From Alphaproteobacteria bacterium (lineage in GTDB: Bacteria > Pseudomonadota > Alphaproteobacteria > Micavibrionales > Micavibrionaceae), in contig JAKLKY010000007.1 in NCBI GenBank assembly GCA_023150415.1, positions 1 through 54,625 on the forward strand: a DNA stretch of 54,625 bases. The letters are read 5' to 3'. Below, one piece after another: positions 26,562-34,303 of this stretch. The notes under the pieces were generated by a model. That model did not search any database, had not been told where the DNA came from, and saw only the letters and a list, made by a program, of their open reading frames with translations. The translations under genes were made by a program, and so were the position numbers. Every line of letters starts with the position of its first letter. Position 1 is the stretch's first letter.

Positions 26562-27833
26562 TCACACGGCCTTGAATACCACACTGGCATTCGTGCCGCC
26601 GAAGCCAAAGGAGTTGGACAGCGCAGCGCGGATTTTCTTTTCCTTGGCCTTGAGGGGGACAAGGTCGATGCCCTGGCAATCCTCGGATACGTTCTCCAGA
26701 TTGAGCGTCGGTGGCATCAGGCCGCTCTGCATGGCCTTGATCGTGTAGATCGCTTCCACCGCGCCCGCCGCGCCCAGCAAATGGCCGATCGCCGATTTGG
26801 TGGAAGACATGGAGATTTTATCCAGCACCGTTGCGAACAGGCGCCTGACGGCCTTGCATTCGATCCCATCGCCCAGCGGCGTCGACGTGCCGTGCGCGTT
26901 GATATAGTCGATATCCTCGGGGTTCATCTTCGCGCGCTTCAGTGCGGCTTGCATGGCGCGGAAACCGCCGCTGCCATCTTCGGACGGTGATGTAATGTGA
27001 TACGCATCGCCTGACAGGCCATAGCCCACGATTTCGGCGTAAATCTTGGCGCCGCGCTTTTTCGCGTGCTCATATTCTTCCAACACCACAACGCCGGACC
27101 CTTCGGCGATCACGAATCCGTCCCGGTCCTTGTCAAAGGGTCGTGATGCGCGTTCCGGTGAATCGTTAAAGCCGGTCGACAGGGCGCGCGCGGCGGCAAA
27201 GCCTGCAACACCGATGCGGCAGACGGCGGCTTCGGCGCCGCCCGCGACCATCACATCGGCATCATCAAGCGCGATGAGCCGCGCTGCATCGCCAATTGCA
27301 TGGGTACCCGTGGCGCAGGCCGTCACGACGGAATGATTGGGTCCGCGAAAACCATATTTGATCGAAACATGGCCGCTGGTCAGATTGATCAGCGCAGCCG
27401 GCACGAAAAACGGCGAAATGCGGCGCGGGCCTTTTTCATTCATTAGGGTGGAGGTCTGATAAATCTCCTCCAGCCCGCCAATGCCCGAACCAATCATCAC
27501 GCCCGTGCGGTCAAGCGATTGTTCATCGGTGGGTTTCCAACCGGAATCCTCGACGGCCTCCTGTGCGGCGGCGATGGCGTAGGTGATGAACGCATCCATC
27601 TTGCGCTGGTCTTTGGGTGGCACGAACAGATCGACATTGAACAGTCCGTTCTGAGGCGCGGGATCGCTGCTGCGCGGGATGACACCCGCCACGTGCGATG
27701 AAATGCCTTCAAGATCGAAATGCGCGATTTTGCTGATGCCGCTGCGGCCTGCCGTCAACGCATGCCAATTGTAGTCGACGCCGAAACCAAGCGGCGAAAC
27801 AATTCCCATGCCTGTGATGACCACGCGTCTCAT
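26562..27833 (-). CDS. fabF: 3-oxoacyl-ACP synthase II
   Basis: Condenses malonyl-ACP with acyl-ACP during fatty-acid elongation. The 423-residue protein has the Cys-His-His triad of KAS I/II: Cys in VVTACATGTHAIG near 172, His in NAHGTSTPLGD near 312 and His in KSAIGHLLGAAGAVE near 350, and ends with the glycine-rich FGFGGTNAS. Length is about 10 residues over the usual 413. It follows acpP on the minus strand across 147 bases that hold a large palindrome, an unusual separation for a pair that is normally close. Confidence 0.95.
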   Translation of the reverse strand: MRRVVITGMGIVSPLGFGVDYNWHALTAGRSGISKIAHFDLEGISSHVAGVIPRSSDPAPQNGLFNVDLFVPPKDQRKMDAFITYAIAAAQEAVEDSGWKPTDEQSLDRTGVMIGSGIGGLEEIYQTSTLMNEKGPRRISPFFVPAALINLTSGHVSIKYGFRGPNHSVVTACATGTHAIGDAARLIALDDADVMVAGGAEAAVCRIGVAGFAAARALSTGFNDSPERASRPFDKDRDGFVIAEGSGVVVLEEYEHAKKRGAKIYAEIVGYGLSGDAYHITSPSEDGSGGFRAMQAALKRAKMNPEDIDYINAHGTSTPLGDGIECKAVRRLFATVLDKISMSSTKSAIGHLLGAAGAVEAIYTIKAMQSGLMPPTLNLENVSEDCQGIDLVPLKAKEKKIRAALSNSFGFGGTNASVVFKAV

Positions 27834-27855
27834 AACATTAACCTGCCAAAATTAT

Positions 27856-27970
27856 TTCACCACAAAGCCACAAAGAACACAAAGAATCACAAAGGATAAT
27901 TTAACGCTGATATATGCGTTGTTATAATCTTCTTTGTGTCACTTTGTGTTCTTTGTGACTTTGTGGTGAA
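27856..27970. repeat. 115-base palindrome of CACAAAG units
   Basis: Left arm 27856-27894 and right arm 27932-27970 are inverted copies, about 35 of 39 positions matching. Each arm carries four (A)CACAAAG words at 9-10 base spacing. The loop contains an inner hairpin, AACGC at 27903-27907 and GCGTT at 27916-27920, so the whole element can fold as one long hairpin. It sits between acpP and fabF. It has no coding capacity and resembles dispersed palindromic intergenic elements; a shorter relative is at 47619-47677. Confidence 0.85.
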
Positions 27971-27980
27971 TAAAAATTTT

Positions 27981-28220
27981 TTAACCCTTGGCGTTTTGCT
28001 TGATGAAGTTGATGGCGTCGCCGACAGTTTGAATTTTTTCGGCCGCGTCATCGGGAATTTCCACCCCGAATTCTTCTTCAAACGCCATGACCAGCTCAAC
28101 CGTGTCCAGCGAGTCTGCGCCCAGATCGTCGATAAAGCTAGCGCCTTCGGCCACTTTGCCTTCATCAACACCCAGATGTTCAACCACGATTTTCTTTACG
28201 CGTTCGGCGATGTCACTCAT
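27981..28220 (-). CDS. acpP: Acyl carrier protein
   Basis: 79 residues, strongly acidic, matching bacterial ACP throughout. The 4'-phosphopantetheine attachment Ser is S37 in [20 protein letters not shown]. It carries the growing acyl chain for all fab enzymes. Start [11 protein letters not shown] and end [10 protein letters not shown] are as in close relatives. A candidate promoter of its own lies at 28265-28292, as is usual because ACP is needed in large excess. fabG is upstream, fabF downstream beyond the palindrome. Confidence 0.97.
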   Translation of the reverse strand: MSDIAERVKKIVVEHLGVDEGKVAEGASFIDDLGADSLDTVELVMAFEEEFGVEIPDDAAEKIQTVGDAINFIKQNAKG

Positions 28221-28264
28221 TTGAATGGTATCCTCTTATTGGTTGTCTTTTAACGTGAACCCGA

Positions 28265-28292
28265 AATGTAGCGATCTTTATTTTGAATGCAA
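28265..28292 (-). promoter_or_regulatory. Candidate acpP promoter
   Basis: On the minus strand, TTGCAT (28292-28287) and TACATT (28270-28265) are separated by 16 bases. The start would be near 28258, giving a leader of about 38 bases. The match is moderate, but a separate promoter between fabG and acpP would be expected. Confidence 0.4.
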
Positions 28293-28335
28293 GGAAATTT
28301 TATCTTTCCTTACAAATGTCTTTCATATCATCACG

Positions 28336-29073
28336 TTAGATCATCGCCAACCCGCCATTCACATGCAGGGTCTGGCCGGTGACGTAGGCGGCCTCATTGC
28401 TGGCGAGGTAGAGCGCGGCGGCGGCGATATCCTCGGAACTACCCATCCGCCCGGCTGGGATATTCGCGGTAATGCGGTTTTTCTGATCGTCGTTGAGCTT
28501 GTCCGTCATGGCCGTGGCGATAAAGCCTGGGGCGATGCAATTCACAGTTACATTGCGGCTGGCGATTTCCTGCGCCATTGCCTTGGACCAGCCTATCATC
28601 CCCGCTTTCGAGGCCACATAATTGCACTGGCCCGGATTGCCTGTCACGCCGACGACGGAGGCAATGTTGATAATGCGGCCCCAGCGCTGCTTCATCATGA
28701 ATTTCAACGCGACCTGCGCCAGCTTGAAGGGGACGGAAAGATTCACGTCGATGACCTCTTGCCATTCCTCATCCTTCATGCGCAGGGAGAGGTTATCGCG
28801 CGTCAGGCCCGCGTTGTTGACCAGAATGTCCAGCCCGCCCATGGTTTTTTCGGCCTGTTCGATCAGAGCGATTGCGGCGGCAGGGGTGGAAAGATCAGCC
28901 GGCAGGATAAAGGCGCGTTCGCCCAGTTCATTTTTCAAGGCTTGTAACTTCTCCTCATTTCGTCCGGACAGGCCCACGATTGCGCCTCGCGCATGCAAAG
29001 CTTTCGCAAGTGCGCCGCCGATGCCGCCCGTCGCGCCTGTAATCAATGCTTTTTTCCCAGATAAATCAAACAT
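28336..29073 (-). CDS. fabG: 3-oxoacyl-ACP reductase
   Basis: Reduces 3-oxoacyl-ACP with NADPH in fatty-acid elongation. I use ATG 29073 (245 residues), which has AGAGGA 10 bases upstream and gives the usual MFDLSGKKALITGATGGIG start; an in-frame ATG at 29106 adds 11 non-conserved residues. The Rossmann motif TGATGGIG is at residues 13-20, NNAG near 87, catalytic Ser in NIASVVG near 137 and YVASKAG with the catalytic Tyr-Lys near 150. It ends with TLHVNGGLAMI as usual. fabD lies upstream on the same strand but is separated by a gene on the opposite strand. Confidence 0.95.
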   Translation of the reverse strand: MFDLSGKKALITGATGGIGGALAKALHARGAIVGLSGRNEEKLQALKNELGERAFILPADLSTPAAAIALIEQAEKTMGGLDILVNNAGLTRDNLSLRMKDEEWQEVIDVNLSVPFKLAQVALKFMMKQRWGRIINIASVVGVTGNPGQCNYVASKAGMIGWSKAMAQEIASRNVTVNCIAPGFIATAMTDKLNDDQKNRITANIPAGRMGSSEDIAAAALYLASNEAAYVTGQTLHVNGGLAMI

Positions 29074-29301
29074 TTGCTCTAATCCTCTCTTTTTTCTTGC
29101 ATTCAAAGCCCTGCCTGGTTTATTGAGCCTTATTCAAAAAAAAGCAAGCGGTCCCCTTATTTTCATATTTTTACTAAAATTTAAGGTGAAACCGATAGGA
29201 TAAAAGAAGTCTAAAATTAAATATAAAAGCCAGACAAACGGCGGGTGTAAAAAATAAATTGTGTGGGGAGATCCTGGCAAAAGCTGGGGAAAGGGTTGTG
29301 T

Positions 29302-29694
29302 ATGTCATTAACCACCATAGAGCCGCAAGCGCAGCTTGAGCCGCATATCACGGTTGACCAGGCCGTGCTGTCGCAAATCGTCGCCGGGTTCGAGCCAGAG
29401 ACGATCGGCGTACCCCATGCCTGGGCTGAGCTTTATCTGGCCTGTCAGGCGGCTGATGCGTCGCATAATCTTCTGCGGGCGATTCATGATGTGAAGGAAG
29501 CAGCCGAAGATGCGCAAGCCTTGCGGGGGGATAAAGTACCTTTGCCGTTTTCCGTGGTGAATGAGCTGCGCGATCAGGGGCCAGCCTTGCGGATTATCGC
29601 GCTGCAATACCGTCAGGCAGGGCATGCTCTGGCTGCGAATGCGCTGGAGACCGCAACCGATCAGATTAAGGAATCACTGCCTGATTTATTTTAA
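29302..29694 (+). CDS. Hypothetical protein, 130 aa, between fabG and fabD
   Basis: I do not recognise the family. ATG 29302 is preceded by AAAGGG; the frame opens earlier (29263) without a better start. The product is a soluble, largely helical protein of 130 residues rich in Ala, Leu and Gln: PHAWAELYLACQAADASHNLLRAIHDVKEAAEDAQALRG and a second helical half AGHALAANALETATDQIKE. No signal peptide or metal motif. It lies on the plus strand between two minus-strand fab genes and its last 9 bases overlap the end of fabD. The 228 bases before it hold nothing that I can name. Confidence 0.65.
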   Translation: MSLTTIEPQAQLEPHITVDQAVLSQIVAGFEPETIGVPHAWAELYLACQAADASHNLLRAIHDVKEAAEDAQALRGDKVPLPFSVVNELRDQGPALRIIALQYRQAGHALAANALETATDQIKESLPDLF

Positions 29695-30630
29695 GGTGTT
29701 GATCAAGGCTTCGATATCTTCAGGCGTTTCCGCATTCAGACACTGAATATCCTTATCGATCCGGCGCACCAGGCCACAGAGCACCTTACCGGCGCCAAAC
29801 TCGATCATTTGCCCGACGTCTTGTTCTTTCATCCACAGCACGGATTCACGCCAGCGCACCTGACCTGTTACCTGTGCTACAAGCAGATCACGGATCCGCG
29901 CTGAATCCGTTTCGGCTTGCGCCGTCACATTCGCAACCACGGGAACGGACGGCGCGCGCAGATCAATCGCTGCCAGCGCCTCTTTCATTTCGTGCGCCGC
30001 GGGTTCCATTAAGCTGCAGTGAAATGGCGCGCTGACGGGTAACAATACGGCACGTTTCGCCCCGCGCGTCGAGGCCAGTGCGATGGCGGCCTCTACAGCT
30101 TCTTTATGGCCGCTGATGACAACCTGCCCCACGGAGTTGTCATTGGCAACTTGACAAACCAGTGTCCCGGCGGCATCGCGCGCAAGGGCCTGCACCTCTT
30201 CCAAAGAGGGGCCCAGAATGGCCGCCATGGCGCCAATCCCGGGTGCGACGGCGCGTTGCATCGCTTGGCCGCGCAGTTTAAGGACCCGCGCCGCATCGCT
30301 CAGGCTGAGCGCGCCGGCGGCGGTCAGGGCCGTGTATTCGCCCAGCGAATGCCCCGCGACGTATTGCGCATGGCTGGCAACCGTGATTCCCGCCTGTTTT
30401 TGCAGCACTGCCATCACGGCCATTGATGCGGCCATCAACGCAGGCTGTGCGTTTTCAGTAAGGGTGAGATCTTCTTCCGGCCCTTGTGCCATCAGGCGCG
30501 AGAGATTTTGGTTCAGCGCATCATCCACCTGTTCCAGCACTTCGCGCGCTTCAGCGAAGGTTTGTGCAATGGCTTGGGCCATACCAACGTATTGTGATCC
30601 CTGTCCGGGAAACATCATGCAGCGTTTCAT
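29686..30630 (-). CDS. fabD: Malonyl-CoA:ACP transacylase
   Basis: Transfers malonyl from CoA to acyl carrier protein. I use ATG 30630 (314 residues, the usual length), giving the conserved MFPGQGSQYVGM start; the upstream in-frame ATG at 30678 adds a non-conserved stretch. The active-site Ser is in GHSLGEYTAL near residue 93, an Arg in LKLRGQAMQ near 118, and the His in APFHCSLM near 202. It heads the fab block on the minus strand (fabD, fabG, acpP, fabF, mltG), interrupted by the orphan at 29302. Confidence 0.95.
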   Translation of the reverse strand: MKRCMMFPGQGSQYVGMAQAIAQTFAEAREVLEQVDDALNQNLSRLMAQGPEEDLTLTENAQPALMAASMAVMAVLQKQAGITVASHAQYVAGHSLGEYTALTAAGALSLSDAARVLKLRGQAMQRAVAPGIGAMAAILGPSLEEVQALARDAAGTLVCQVANDNSVGQVVISGHKEAVEAAIALASTRGAKRAVLLPVSAPFHCSLMEPAAHEMKEALAAIDLRAPSVPVVANVTAQAETDSARIRDLLVAQVTGQVRWRESVLWMKEQDVGQMIEFGAGKVLCGLVRRIDKDIQCLNAETPEDIEALINTLK

Positions 30631-30865
30631 ATCCGGCTTTCTAGCTGAAAAAGTGCATTTTTTAAACACAAAAAGCAATAATAATATTATTATATTCGTG
30701 GCCTTAAATATAACTTCATAGAAACATTTTGGTCATAAAGGTAAAAAAGTTGCATATTTTACTGAGGCGTGTTAGATTGATTCGATCACAAAAAGACGTG
30801 TTGCGTGTGTGGGTTTCATGTTCTGGATTGTGTTGTAACCCTTAGTATTTTAGGAGGATGATCAA

Positions 30866-31162
30866 ATGCAGAGTGTTGCTTTTCAACGCATTCAGGATGT
30901 GATTGAAGAAACGAATGATGCGTTTTCGTTTTGTGGCTCGGTCAATACGGACTACGCTGAATTTGCAGCATTGTCCATTCATGCGTTTAAGCAGGCGCTC
31001 AGCGATCCAGGCTTAACACGCGGCCAGCTGGTACAAATGCTGCGCGAAGGCATGCGGGAACATCCGCCTGAATACCATAATTTGCGCGGGTGGGCCGGGA
31101 TGATGGCCCGCTATGTTAGCCACCGCGCCAACGGCAATGAGTCGCAGACACGCGCTTTTTAA
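30866..31162 (+). CDS. Hypothetical protein, 98 aa
   Basis: Unknown small soluble protein. AGGAGG at 30852-30857 is a near-perfect ribosome site 8 bases before the ATG, which supports a real gene. There is one Cys (FCGSVN) and a conserved-looking end, EHPPEYHNLRGWAGMMARYVSH. It sits between fabD (divergent, 235 bases of leader region) and rpsF. A weak promoter-like pair, TTGCAT 30750-30755 and TAGATT 30773-30778, lies upstream. No family is recognised. Confidence 0.7.
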   Translation: MQSVAFQRIQDVIEETNDAFSFCGSVNTDYAEFAALSIHAFKQALSDPGLTRGQLVQMLREGMREHPPEYHNLRGWAGMMARYVSHRANGNESQTRAF

Positions 31163-31181
31163 CGAATTTTTGATTTTATAC

Positions 31182-31210
31182 TTGCTTTTGTTTGGATGAT
31201 CGTTCATAAA
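31182..31210 (+). promoter_or_regulatory. Candidate promoter of the rpsF operon
   Basis: TTGCTT at 31182-31187 and CATAAA at 31205-31210 with a 17-base spacer, giving a leader of about 90 bases before rpsF. The match is moderate. The leader contains GC-rich paired segments, such as GACC with GGTC near 31246-31270, of the sort expected for ribosomal-protein feedback, but I cannot assign a known motif. Confidence 0.4.
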
Positions 31211-31306
31211 ACGGCCACACTTTGAACGCAAACTCGCCATCGGCAATGACCGCTGGCTTCGGCTGGGTCTCATAAATCCGGCTGTTAACCGAGAGGAGCA
31301 AAAGCA

Positions 31307-31660
31307 ATGCCTATCTATGAAACCGTGTTTATGGCACGGCAGGATCTGACGGAAGCACAGGTTAAAGACCTGACTGCCAATTTCAGCAAAATCATTACCC
31401 AGCAGGGCGGAAAAATTCTCAAGACTGAATTTTGGGGTCTGCGTACGTTGGCCTATGTCATCAACAAAAGCCGCCGCGCGCATTATGTGCTTCTGGAGTT
31501 TGATGCGCCGGGTGCCGCCGTGATTGAGCTGGAGCGCAATTTGCGCCTGCATGAGGATGTGATGCGCAGCCTGAGCGTCAAGCTTGAAGCGCCGAGCAAA
31601 GGCCCTTCGGCTTTGCTGGAAAAATCAGGCCGTGATGATGAAGAAAGGGAGGCTGCGTAA
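31307..31660 (+). CDS. rpsF: 30S ribosomal protein S6
   Basis: 117 residues, typical S6: [73 protein letters not shown]6 binds S18 on the 30S platform. GAGAGGAG lies upstream of the ATG. The TAA stop shares its last base with the ATG of rpsR (TAATG), so the two are translationally coupled, in keeping with their 1:1 assembly. The C-terminal 15 residues are a charged extension. Confidence 0.97.
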   Translation: MPIYETVFMARQDLTEAQVKDLTANFSKIITQQGGKILKTEFWGLRTLAYVINKSRRAHYVLLEFDAPGAAVIELERNLRLHEDVMRSLSVKLEAPSKGPSALLEKSGRDDEEREAA

Positions 31661-31980
31661 TGAGACCCGATTCAACACAAAATTTTGAAGGTGCAAAGCG
31701 CGGAGGCGGTATGATGTTCCGCCGTAAAAAAGGTTGCCCGTTTACGGGGCCGAATGCGCCTGCAATCGATTGGAAAGATGTGCGCACACTCAGCCGCTAC
31801 ATTTCCGAGCGCGGCAAAATGGTTCCCAGCCGTATCACCAATGTGTCGCAGAAAAAGCAAAGATTGCTGGCGCAAGCTATGAAGCGTGCGCGGTTTATGG
31901 CTTTGCTGCCGTATGTGCGCACTGAAGGCGGCGAGAGCTCAAGCTTCAGCAGTGGCCGTGGCGGTCGCGACAGAGATTAA
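31660..31980 (+). CDS. rpsR: 30S ribosomal protein S18
   Basis: 106 residues. The S18 core is residues about 20-90: [61 protein letters not shown]. It is longer than the usual 75-85 because of a short N-terminal lead and a Gly/Ser-rich tail ([17 protein letters not shown]). It partners S6 on the 30S platform. It begins one base into the rpsF stop and is followed after 12 bases by rplI. Confidence 0.96.
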   Translation: MRPDSTQNFEGAKRGGGMMFRRKKGCPFTGPNAPAIDWKDVRTLSRYISERGKMVPSRITNVSQKKQRLLAQAMKRARFMALLPYVRTEGGESSSFSSGRGGRDRD

Positions 31981-31992
31981 GAGGATAGGATC

Positions 31993-32652
31993 ATGAGCAC
32001 AGAAATCGTTTTGTTACAGCGCGTGGAAAATCTGGGCGAGATTGGCGATGTCGTCAAAGTTCGTCCTGGGTACGCCCGTAACTATCTCTTGCCGCAGCGC
32101 AAAGCGCTACGCGCCAGCAAGGAAAATATGGCCTATTTTGAAGCCCGCAAAAAGCAATTGCTGGCCGACAATGATAAGAAGCGTGCTGATGCTGAGAAAG
32201 TGGCGGCAAAACTCAAGGATCTGAAAGTGCCCCTCATTCGCCAGGCTTCTGAAGCCGGGCAGCTGTTCGGCTCTGTCACGGCGCGCGATATCGCGGTTGA
32301 GGCTTCGAAGGCTTCGGGTGAAACCATTGATCGCACGATGGTTCAACTGAACCAGAATTTTAAACTGATTGGTCTATTCCCTGTGGATGTGCTGGTGCAT
32401 CCGGAAGTGAAAGTGGCCATCACCATCAACATCGCCCGCACGACGGAAGAGGCCGAAATTCAGGCCAAGACCGGAAAAGCGTTGATCGCCGAGAATGAGG
32501 CTTCCAAGCCTACACGAGGCAAGAAGCAAGAAGAGAAAGCTGTTGAAGTTGATCCTCTGGCTGCCGTTCTGGAAGACAGTGCATTGGAAGCGCAACGTGA
32601 GAAAGATATCGATGCTAGCACTGCCAACGGTTCAGTAGAAGAATCTGCATAA
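31993..32652 (+). CDS. rplI: 50S ribosomal protein L9, extended
   Basis: 219 residues against about 150 for E. coli L9. Residues 1-150 are canonical: EIVLLQRVENLGEIGDVVKVRPGYARNYL, LFGSVTARDIA, VHPEVKVAITINIARTTEEAE. The last 70 residues are a charged, low-complexity tail (KTGKALIAENEASKPTRGKKQEEKA...EREKDIDASTANGS), a kind of extension common in alphaproteobacterial L9. GAGGATAGG lies before the ATG. It ends the rpsF-rpsR-rplI operon, with a terminator at 32681-32712. Confidence 0.95.
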   Translation: MSTEIVLLQRVENLGEIGDVVKVRPGYARNYLLPQRKALRASKENMAYFEARKKQLLADNDKKRADAEKVAAKLKDLKVPLIRQASEAGQLFGSVTARDIAVEASKASGETIDRTMVQLNQNFKLIGLFPVDVLVHPEVKVAITINIARTTEEAEIQAKTGKALIAENEASKPTRGKKQEEKAVEVDPLAAVLEDSALEAQREKDIDASTANGSVEESA

Positions 32653-32680
32653 GGCATTTATTTTTAATCTCGTATAAGTG

Positions 32681-32712
32681 AAACCCCGGATGAAATATTC
32701 CGGGGTTTTTCT
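32681..32712 (+). terminator. Intrinsic terminator of the rpsF-rpsR-rplI operon
   Basis: A 10-base stem, AAACCCCGGA at 32681-32690 with TCCGGGGTTT at 32699-32708, loop TGAAATAT, followed by a T run. It starts 28 bases after the rplI stop. Confidence 0.92.
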
Positions 32713-32786
32713 TTGCATTTCCAGATTAATTGCGATATAGTCTTATAAATTAGATCTTTTAATGACTATTTATGTGCTCATAATTG

Positions 32787-33347
32787 ATGGGGGCATTGGT
32801 GCGTGCAAGGATTAAATCACTTATCGCAGCATTTTTTGTTGCGGCCGCGGCAACGGATACTATGGCTCAGCTGCAGCCGACATATCGGCGCTATTATAAT
32901 GCGTCGCATGCGGACCTCTTAGAAGAGGAGCGGGAAGCGCTTGAAGCGCGCAAAAAGCAAGAGGCTGCCGTTGCTTGGCGCGCTTTTGAAAAAGCGCTAC
33001 GCAATCCACGCGTGACGACACAGGAATTGCAATTCATTTTGAAAGATCACGACTATTCTCCCTTCGGATTTCATCATGAAGACGTCTTGCATTGGGAACG
33101 TGCGCGCGCAGACGTGTTGGGGCGTCTAGAAGGAGAGGATACTAAACTCACAGACGATAAAGTGAAAATGATCATTGCGCATATGCACTATCTAGGTACA
33201 AACCAACGCAGCAAAGAATTATCGGAGAAGTTGGCTATATTCATGATCGGCGGAATAGTTTTGTTGGGCTTAGTGGCCTTTTCCGCCAAACTGCGCCAGC
33301 GCCCCACTGCTGTTCCCACGTCTTTCGGGCCGAGCGCTACTCCTTAA
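32787..33347 (+). CDS. Exported or membrane hypothetical protein, 186 aa
   Basis: Unknown family. The N-terminus has a signal peptide (IKSLIAAFFVAAAATDTMAQ), a middle part with a charged helix (ADLLEEEREALEARKKQEAAVAWRAFEKAL, possible coiled coil) and a C-terminal membrane helix near 153-172 (LAIFMIGGIVLLGLVAFSA). That gives a periplasmic domain anchored by its C-terminus. Starts at ATG 32787 or GTG 32799 are both possible; GGGGG lies just before the GTG. Its stop overlaps the convergent ABC gene by 4 bases. Confidence 0.7.
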   Translation: MGALVRARIKSLIAAFFVAAAATDTMAQLQPTYRRYYNASHADLLEEEREALEARKKQEAAVAWRAFEKALRNPRVTTQELQFILKDHDYSPFGFHHEDVLHWERARADVLGRLEGEDTKLTDDKVKMIIAHMHYLGTNQRSKELSEKLAIFMIGGIVLLGLVAFSAKLRQRPTAVPTSFGPSATP

Positions 33348-34282
33348 AGTGAACCCTGCGCCGTCAGGCTCAGGAACACATCCTCCAGATCGCTTTCTTT
33401 TGTCGCGATATCGGCGATGCCGTACCCTGCATTCTGCACGGCCTCGATCAACGGCCCTGCGGCCTGATCTTTGGGTGCATAGCGAAACAGCAGCGTCCGC
33501 CGCCCTTCTGTCACCGCGCCCAGCGCTGCCAACGTCTCCGGCACCGCGCCGATTTCACGGTCGAGGCGGAAGCGGATTTCCTTGGAGTCGATATGCGCCA
33601 GCAGAGTTTCCTTTTCCTGACAGGCAATGATCTGGCCGTGATTGATAATAGCGATGGTGTCGCAAAGCTCCTCCGCTTCTTCAAGATAATGCGTGGTCAG
33701 CAACACGGTGGTGCCGGCGCGGCTCAGCGCTTTCACATTCTCCCACAGCTGCTTGCGCAGCTCGACATCCACGCCCGCCGAGGGCTCATCCAGCACCAGC
33801 ACCGGTGGGTTGTGGACCATCGCCTTCGCCACCATCAGGCGCCTTCGCATCCCGCCCGAGAGGCTGCGCGTATAGGCATTCGCCTTGTCCTCCAGCCCGA
33901 CAAGGCGCAGCACATCCATGCTGCGCCGCTCGGCCTTCGGCACGCCGTATAAGCCTGCCTGCAATTCCAGCAACTGGCGAGGCGAGAAGAAAGGGTCGTA
34001 ATTGATCTCCTGCGGCACCACGCCAATCGCAGCGCGGGCATTGCGCGCATCCTGATCGATGTCGATATCCCAGATCTTTACCGTGCCCGAACTCTTCATC
34101 ACCAGCCCGGCCAGAATATTGATCAGCGTTGATTTTCCTGCGCCATTCGGCCCCAGCAGACCGAAGATCGAGCCGCGCGGAATATCGAGACTAATATCTT
34201 TTAATGCCTGCTTCGGCCCGGATTTCCCCCGGGCTTTGTAGGTTTTATTGAGATCGCGAATGGAAACGGCCGGAAATGTCAT
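33344..34282 (-). CDS. ABC transporter ATP-binding protein (ABC-2 type)
   Basis: 312-residue cytoplasmic ATPase: Walker A GPNGAGKST near 43-51, Q loop in GVVPQEINYDP near 92-102, signature LSGGMRRRL near 139-147, Walker B VLVLDEPSAGVD near 158-169 and H loop LLTTHYLEEAE near 196-206. A C-terminal domain of about 90 residues is typical of the CcmA/YadG-type ATPases that work with ABC-2 permeases. YadG/YadH is a related pair, but no permease gene is adjacent. The nearest neighbour upstream is the unknown 354-residue protein, 21 bases away on the same strand. Substrate unknown. Confidence 0.92.
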   Translation of the reverse strand: MTFPAVSIRDLNKTYKARGKSGPKQALKDISLDIPRGSIFGLLGPNGAGKSTLINILAGLVMKSSGTVKIWDIDIDQDARNARAAIGVVPQEINYDPFFSPRQLLELQAGLYGVPKAERRSMDVLRLVGLEDKANAYTRSLSGGMRRRLMVAKAMVHNPPVLVLDEPSAGVDVELRKQLWENVKALSRAGTTVLLTTHYLEEAEELCDTIAIINHGQIIACQEKETLLAHIDSKEIRFRLDREIGAVPETLAALGAVTEGRRTLLFRYAPKDQAAGPLIEAVQNAGYGIADIATKESDLEDVFLSLTAQGSL

Positions 34283-34303
34283 GCGCGGTAATCTAGCGCG
34301 TTT

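Noticed and set aside
31163-31306. S6:S18 feedback RNA leader upstream of rpsF
   Set aside because: Some CCG-containing pairing is present, but I could not match the known motif, so only a candidate promoter is reported.
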